From assembly GCF_900091725.1 (NCBI RefSeq), contig NZ_FMBW01000088.1, positions 1-64,000 on the forward strand: DNA of 64,000 nt, in the 5' to 3' direction. Every line of letters begins with the position of its first letter. The first letter of the stretch is position 1. A model generated the notes under the pieces. It was not told the origin of the DNA. It ran no database searches and saw only the letters and a list, made by a program, of their open reading frames with translations. Shown here one piece after another: positions 60,995 to 64,000 of the stretch. This stretch comes from Streptomyces sp. DvalAA-43 (lineage in GTDB: Bacteria; Actinomycetota; Actinomycetes; Streptomycetales; Streptomycetaceae). The position numbers were made by a program, and so were the translations under genes.

Positions 60995-61375
60995 TCAGGC
61001 GGCGTCGCGGCGCATCCGCAGCGGACGCGAGCCGGGGCCGCCGGCGTGCGAGAACGGCTGCATTCTCCAGTCGAGCCCCTGAGGGAGCGTCAACAGCAGG
61101 CCCGTCTCCTGCTCCTGGGCGTCGAGCGAGTCGTCGGCGGGCCGCGACTGCGCCGCCGCGCGGCCCGTACCGGCGCAGACGGTCAGCACGAACGGATTCC
61201 ACGGCGTCGGGCACAGCGCGTGCTCCGGCAGTACGTCCTCGTCCGCCAGCAGCGCGATCGGCTGCGCGCAGTCCGGGCAGATCACCCGGTACATCTCGAA
61301 GGTGTCGTACGCGTCGGGAGCGGTGTCCTCGACAGGATCCGGTTCGGTACGTCCGGTGAGCTTCAGGCTCTGCAT
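60995..61375 (-). CDS. Conserved hypothetical protein with Cys pairs, 126 residues
   Basis: ATG 61375 (MQSLKLTGRTEPDPVEDTAP), GGGGGAA upstream. YRVICPDCAQPIALLADEDV and ALCPTPWNPF carry a CxxC and a further Cys that may bind zinc. The tail is basic. Function unknown; it is common beside the Lrp gene in related genomes as far as I recall. Confidence 0.6.
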   Translation of the reverse strand: MQSLKLTGRTEPDPVEDTAPDAYDTFEMYRVICPDCAQPIALLADEDVLPEHALCPTPWNPFVLTVCAGTGRAAAQSRPADDSLDAQEQETGLLLTLPQGLDWRMQPFSHAGGPGSRPLRMRRDAA

Positions 61376-61578
61376 GGGAAATTCCCCCCTCAGGTGGGCC
61401 GACCAGGCGACACGGCCTCGACCACAGCAAGCACTTCCCTCCGCGCATCGGCCGTAACCGCGAGGTGGGCGGCTACCCACCCGTAAACCTGTGGCATTCG
61501 TCACATGCCCGCCACAGTTACCCCTCCGTGGCCCCTGCGGCTGTGCCTGGAGGGACCCGGGGCAATAGGTTGATCCGT

Positions 61579-62019
61579 ATGGAGGAGCTGGACCGACAGA
61601 TCGTGGAGTTGCTCGTCAGGGACGGGCGGATGAGCTACACCGACCTGGGCAAGGCCACGGGCCTGTCCACATCGGCCGTTCATCAGCGCGTCCGCAGGCT
61701 GGAGCAGCGCGGGGTGATCCGGGGCTACGCCGCGGTCGTCGACCCCGAGGCCATCGGCCTGCCGCTCACCGCGTTCATCTCGGTGAAACCCTTCGACCCG
61801 AGCGCGCCGGACGACATCTCCGAGCGGCTCGCGGAGGTCCCTGAGCTGGAGGCGTGCCACAGCGTCGCGGGTGACGAGAACTACATCCTCAAGGTGCGTG
61901 TCGCCACGCCGCTGGAGCTGGAGCACCTGCTCACCCGGATCCGCTCGCTCGCCGGTGTCTCCACCCGGACCACCGTCGTGCTGTCCACCCCGTACGAGGC
62001 CCGGCCGCCGCGGATCTGA
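61579..62019 (+). CDS. Lrp/AsnC-family transcriptional regulator
   Basis: Protein of 146 residues. ATG 61579 has no ribosome-binding site; TAGGTT about 10 nt upstream could be a -10 element, so the mRNA may be leaderless. The N-terminal HTH reads LDRQIVELLVRDGRMSYTDL then GKATGLSTSAVHQRVRRLEQ. The C-terminal RAM/ACT domain (LTAFISVKPFDP, CHSVAGDENYILKVRV) binds an amino acid. Probably an amino-acid-responsive regulator of neighbours or itself. Confidence 0.9.
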   Translation: MEELDRQIVELLVRDGRMSYTDLGKATGLSTSAVHQRVRRLEQRGVIRGYAAVVDPEAIGLPLTAFISVKPFDPSAPDDISERLAEVPELEACHSVAGDENYILKVRVATPLELEHLLTRIRSLAGVSTRTTVVLSTPYEARPPRI

Positions 62020-62065
62020 GGGGGTCGCGGACCGCGCGGCTCCGGGCAGGCGCGAGACTGGTCCC

Positions 62066-63712
62066 ATGACCGAGAGCACCGCCCCCCAGAGCGAACACCG
62101 CACCGTGCTGCTGCGCGGTGGAGACGTCCACAGCCCCGCCGACCCCTTCGCCACCGCCATGGTGGTCGAACGCGGCCATGTCGCCTGGGTGGGCTCGGAA
62201 GGGGCCGCCGACGCCTTCGCGAGCGGCGTCGACGAGGTGATCGACCTCGACGGTGCGCTGGTCACCCCCGCGTTCACCGACGCCCATGTGCACACCACAT
62301 CGACCGGCCTGGCGCTCACCGGCCTCGATCTGTCCGGCAGTCGGACCCTCGGCGAGGCGCTCGGCCTGCTGCGCGCGTACGTGGCCGCGCACCCCGGGGA
62401 CCGGGTGGTCCTCGGCCACGGCTGGGACGCCACGCGCTGGCCCGAGCAGCGGCCCCCGTCGCGCGGCGAGCTCGACGGGGCGGCCGGCGGGCGGCCGGTC
62501 TACCTGCCCCGGGTCGACGTGCACTCCGCGGTCGCCACCACCGCCCTGCTCGACCTGGTCCCGGGCGTCACCGGACTGACCGGCTACCACCCCGACGCCC
62601 CGCTCACGGGCGCCGCCCACCACGCGGTCCGCTCCGCCGCCCACGGCGCCGTCTCGCCGCGCCAGCGCGCCGAGGCCCAGCGCGCCGCCCTGCGGCACGC
62701 CGCCTCGCTCGGCATCGGCACCGTCCACGAGTGCGGTGGCCCCGACATCTCCGACGAGGAGGACTTCGCCGCACTGCTGAAGCTCGCCGCCGCCGAGAAC
62801 GGGCCGCGGGTCTTCGGCTACTGGGCCGAGCGGGTCGCCGACGAGAAGGACGCCCGCCGGATCCGGGAGCTCGGCGCCGTCGGAGCGGCCGGGGACCTCT
62901 TCGTGGACGGCTCGCTCGGCTCGCACACCGCCTGCCTGCACGAGCCGTACGCCGACGGCCCGGCCGGCGGCACGGGCACCGCCCACCTGGACGCGGCACA
63001 GATCGCCGCCCATGTCACCGCCTGCACCGAGGCGGGGCTCCAGGCAGGCTTCCACGCCATCGGGGACGCGGCGGTCTCCGCCGTGGTGGACGGGGTCCGG
63101 GCCGCCGCCGAGAAGCTCGGCCTGCCCCGGATCCGGGGCGCCCGGCATCGCGTCGAGCACGCCGAGATGCTCACTCCCGAGACCGTCGCCGCCTTCGCGG
63201 AGCTGGGTCTGACCGCCTCCGTCCAGCCCGCCTTCGACGCGGCCTGGGGCGGCGAGGAGGGCATGTACGCCCAGCGGCTCGGCGTCGAGCGGGCCAGGAC
63301 CCTCAACCCGTACGCGGAGCTCCTGCGCGCCGGTGTGCCGCTGGCCTTCGGCTCCGACAGCCCGGTCACCCCGCTCGACCCGTGGGGCACCGTACGGGCC
63401 GCCGCCTTCCATCGCACGCCCGAGCACCGGATCTCCGTACGGGCGGGCTTCACCGCCCACACGCGGGGCGGCTGGCGGGCCGTCGGCCGTGACGACGCGG
63501 GGACCCTGGTGCCCGGCGCCCCGGCCGACTACGCGGTCTGGCGCACCGCTGACCTGGTGGTCCAGGCCCCGGACGACCGGGTCGCCCGCTGGTCGACGGA
63601 CCCCCGCTCGGGAACGCCCGGCCTGCCCGATCTCACCCCCGGTGCCGAACTGCCGGTCTGCCTGCGGACCGTGGTCCTCGGACAAACGGTCTATGCACGG
63701 CCGAACGAGTGA
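62066..63712 (+). CDS. YtcJ-like amidohydrolase
   Basis: Protein of 548 residues, ATG 62066. Amidohydrolase metal ligands: LVTPAFTDAHVHTTSTGLAL (HxH), GFHAIGDAAVSAVVDG, RHRVEHAEML and FGSDSPVTPLDPW (Asp). The N- and C-terminal beta-sandwich ends are typical of the YtcJ/DUF family of exported or cytosolic amidases. The substrate is unknown. It is 46 bp after the Lrp gene and likely in the same operon. Confidence 0.88.
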   Translation: MTESTAPQSEHRTVLLRGGDVHSPADPFATAMVVERGHVAWVGSEGAADAFASGVDEVIDLDGALVTPAFTDAHVHTTSTGLALTGLDLSGSRTLGEALGLLRAYVAAHPGDRVVLGHGWDATRWPEQRPPSRGELDGAAGGRPVYLPRVDVHSAVATTALLDLVPGVTGLTGYHPDAPLTGAAHHAVRSAAHGAVSPRQRAEAQRAALRHAASLGIGTVHECGGPDISDEEDFAALLKLAAAENGPRVFGYWAERVADEKDARRIRELGAVGAAGDLFVDGSLGSHTACLHEPYADGPAGGTGTAHLDAAQIAAHVTACTEAGLQAGFHAIGDAAVSAVVDGVRAAAEKLGLPRIRGARHRVEHAEMLTPETVAAFAELGLTASVQPAFDAAWGGEEGMYAQRLGVERARTLNPYAELLRAGVPLAFGSDSPVTPLDPWGTVRAAAFHRTPEHRISVRAGFTAHTRGGWRAVGRDDAGTLVPGAPADYAVWRTADLVVQAPDDRVARWSTDPRSGTPGLPDLTPGAELPVCLRTVVLGQTVYARPNE

Positions 63713-63821
63713 CGTGCGGACATTTCGCATCGTCACCGGTGGTGGGCCCCGTTCCGCCGCGACCTGCGGATCTTCACTACTGACCAGGCAACTTTCGTAA
63801 ATATTGCAGGTCAGACGGCTA

Positions 63822-63852
63822 TTGACAGAACGCGCCCACCGGCCGGTAGGTT
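63822..63852 (+). promoter_or_regulatory. Sigma-70-type promoter
   Basis: TTGACA (63822-63827) and TAGGTT (63847-63852) with a 19-nt spacer, the housekeeping sigma (HrdB-like) consensus, pointing rightward out of the window. Confidence 0.6.
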
Positions 63853-64000
63853 CTGCCGGGTCCACCACAGGACGTCCGACCGGTTGAACCACCACGCAGT
63901 CGTCGAACGCCGCTGGGTCATGGGGTGGTGTGCCGCACCGGCGCACCACCCCTGACAGCCAGGTTCAGCGCCCGCGCCTCGGGGGCGAGGGAAGGTTTCA
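63853..64000 (+). other. Long 5' leader running off the window
   Basis: At least 140 nt after the promoter without a clear start codon. It contains the strong hairpin GGGGTGGTGTG / CGCACCACCCC (63922-63952). The gene it serves lies outside the window. Confidence 0.4.

Overview
The window is actinobacterial chromosome, almost certainly Streptomyces. It is very G+C-rich with strong third-position GC bias. Start codons are GTG or ATG behind GGAGG-type sites, and many genes overlap by ATGA or GTGA. Gene content fits: DasR-type chitinase promoters, a riboflavin operon behind an FMN riboswitch, hisE-hisG, DUF6230/DUF6114 and many secreted hydrolases. From memory only, the outer blocks (chitinase, rib operon, hisEG on the left; chitinase, acyl-CoA dehydrogenase, Lrp, amidohydrolase on the right) resemble a conserved S. 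coelicolor segment. No search was run.

Left core (1-22.6 kb): a beta-helix protein cut by the window edge, a GNAT, a nucleobase permease, a divergent MFS/ROK-regulator pair around one operator, a chitinase with two DasR-like boxes, the FMN riboswitch with ribD-ribE-pnuC-like-ribBA-ribH, hisE-hisG, a PH-domain membrane protein, two CorC/HlyC-type membrane proteins behind a structured leader, a TPR-AAA ATPase, a uridine-kinase-like protein and a C39-family peptidase.

Integrated element (22568-31457): a decayed island of about 8.8 kb sits in the 3' end of the C39 peptidase gene. A 57-bp perfect direct repeat flanks it. The left copy carries a replacement 3' end that restores the gene, and the displaced original 3' end lies at 31401-31542. 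The tyrosine integrase is dead: two frameshifts, one at the catalytic Arg, and Tyr replaced by His. An excisionase-like gene lies at the other end. Cargo includes an SDR and a cytochrome P450, both with unusual active-site residues, a LuxR-type regulator, and remnants of an IS3 transposase, a DUF6262 gene and lectin-like genes.

Accessory region (31.5-52 kb): a TetR/SRPBCC pair shares twin operators. A fluoride-response island (34.78-41.37 kb) follows. Three fluoride-riboswitch-like aptamers control (i) a Cys/His protein, pyrophosphatase, a phosphoglycerate mutase relic and a second enolase; (ii) on the minus strand, a pyrophosphatase-like pseudoenzyme, a truncated cysteinyl-tRNA-synthetase-like protein and a SixA-like phosphatase; (iii) crcB-DUF190-crcB. 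In all three the 3' strand of the aptamer can pair with the Shine-Dalgarno region, so control is probably translational. Enolase and pyrophosphatase are classic fluoride-inhibited enzymes and CrcB exports fluoride, so the island has a clear theme, and its pseudoenzymes are the most novel part. Next comes an MfnB-like furan synthase with aldehyde and alcohol dehydrogenases, a possible 23-residue peptide and a methyltransferase. Then come DUF6230/DUF6114, a SulP relic, a frameshifted alkylsulfatase and a frameshifted GNAT. Single-base indels in G or C runs recur between 23 and 52 kb and are absent from core genes.

Right core (52.5-64 kb): a GyrB-like protein, an ECF S component, alkaline phosphatase with a PHO-box-like repeat, argG with an ARG-box-like site, a second chitinase with the same two-box promoter, acyl-CoA dehydrogenase, two small conserved proteins, an Lrp/AsnC regulator and an amidohydrolase. 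The window ends in a promoter and long leader.
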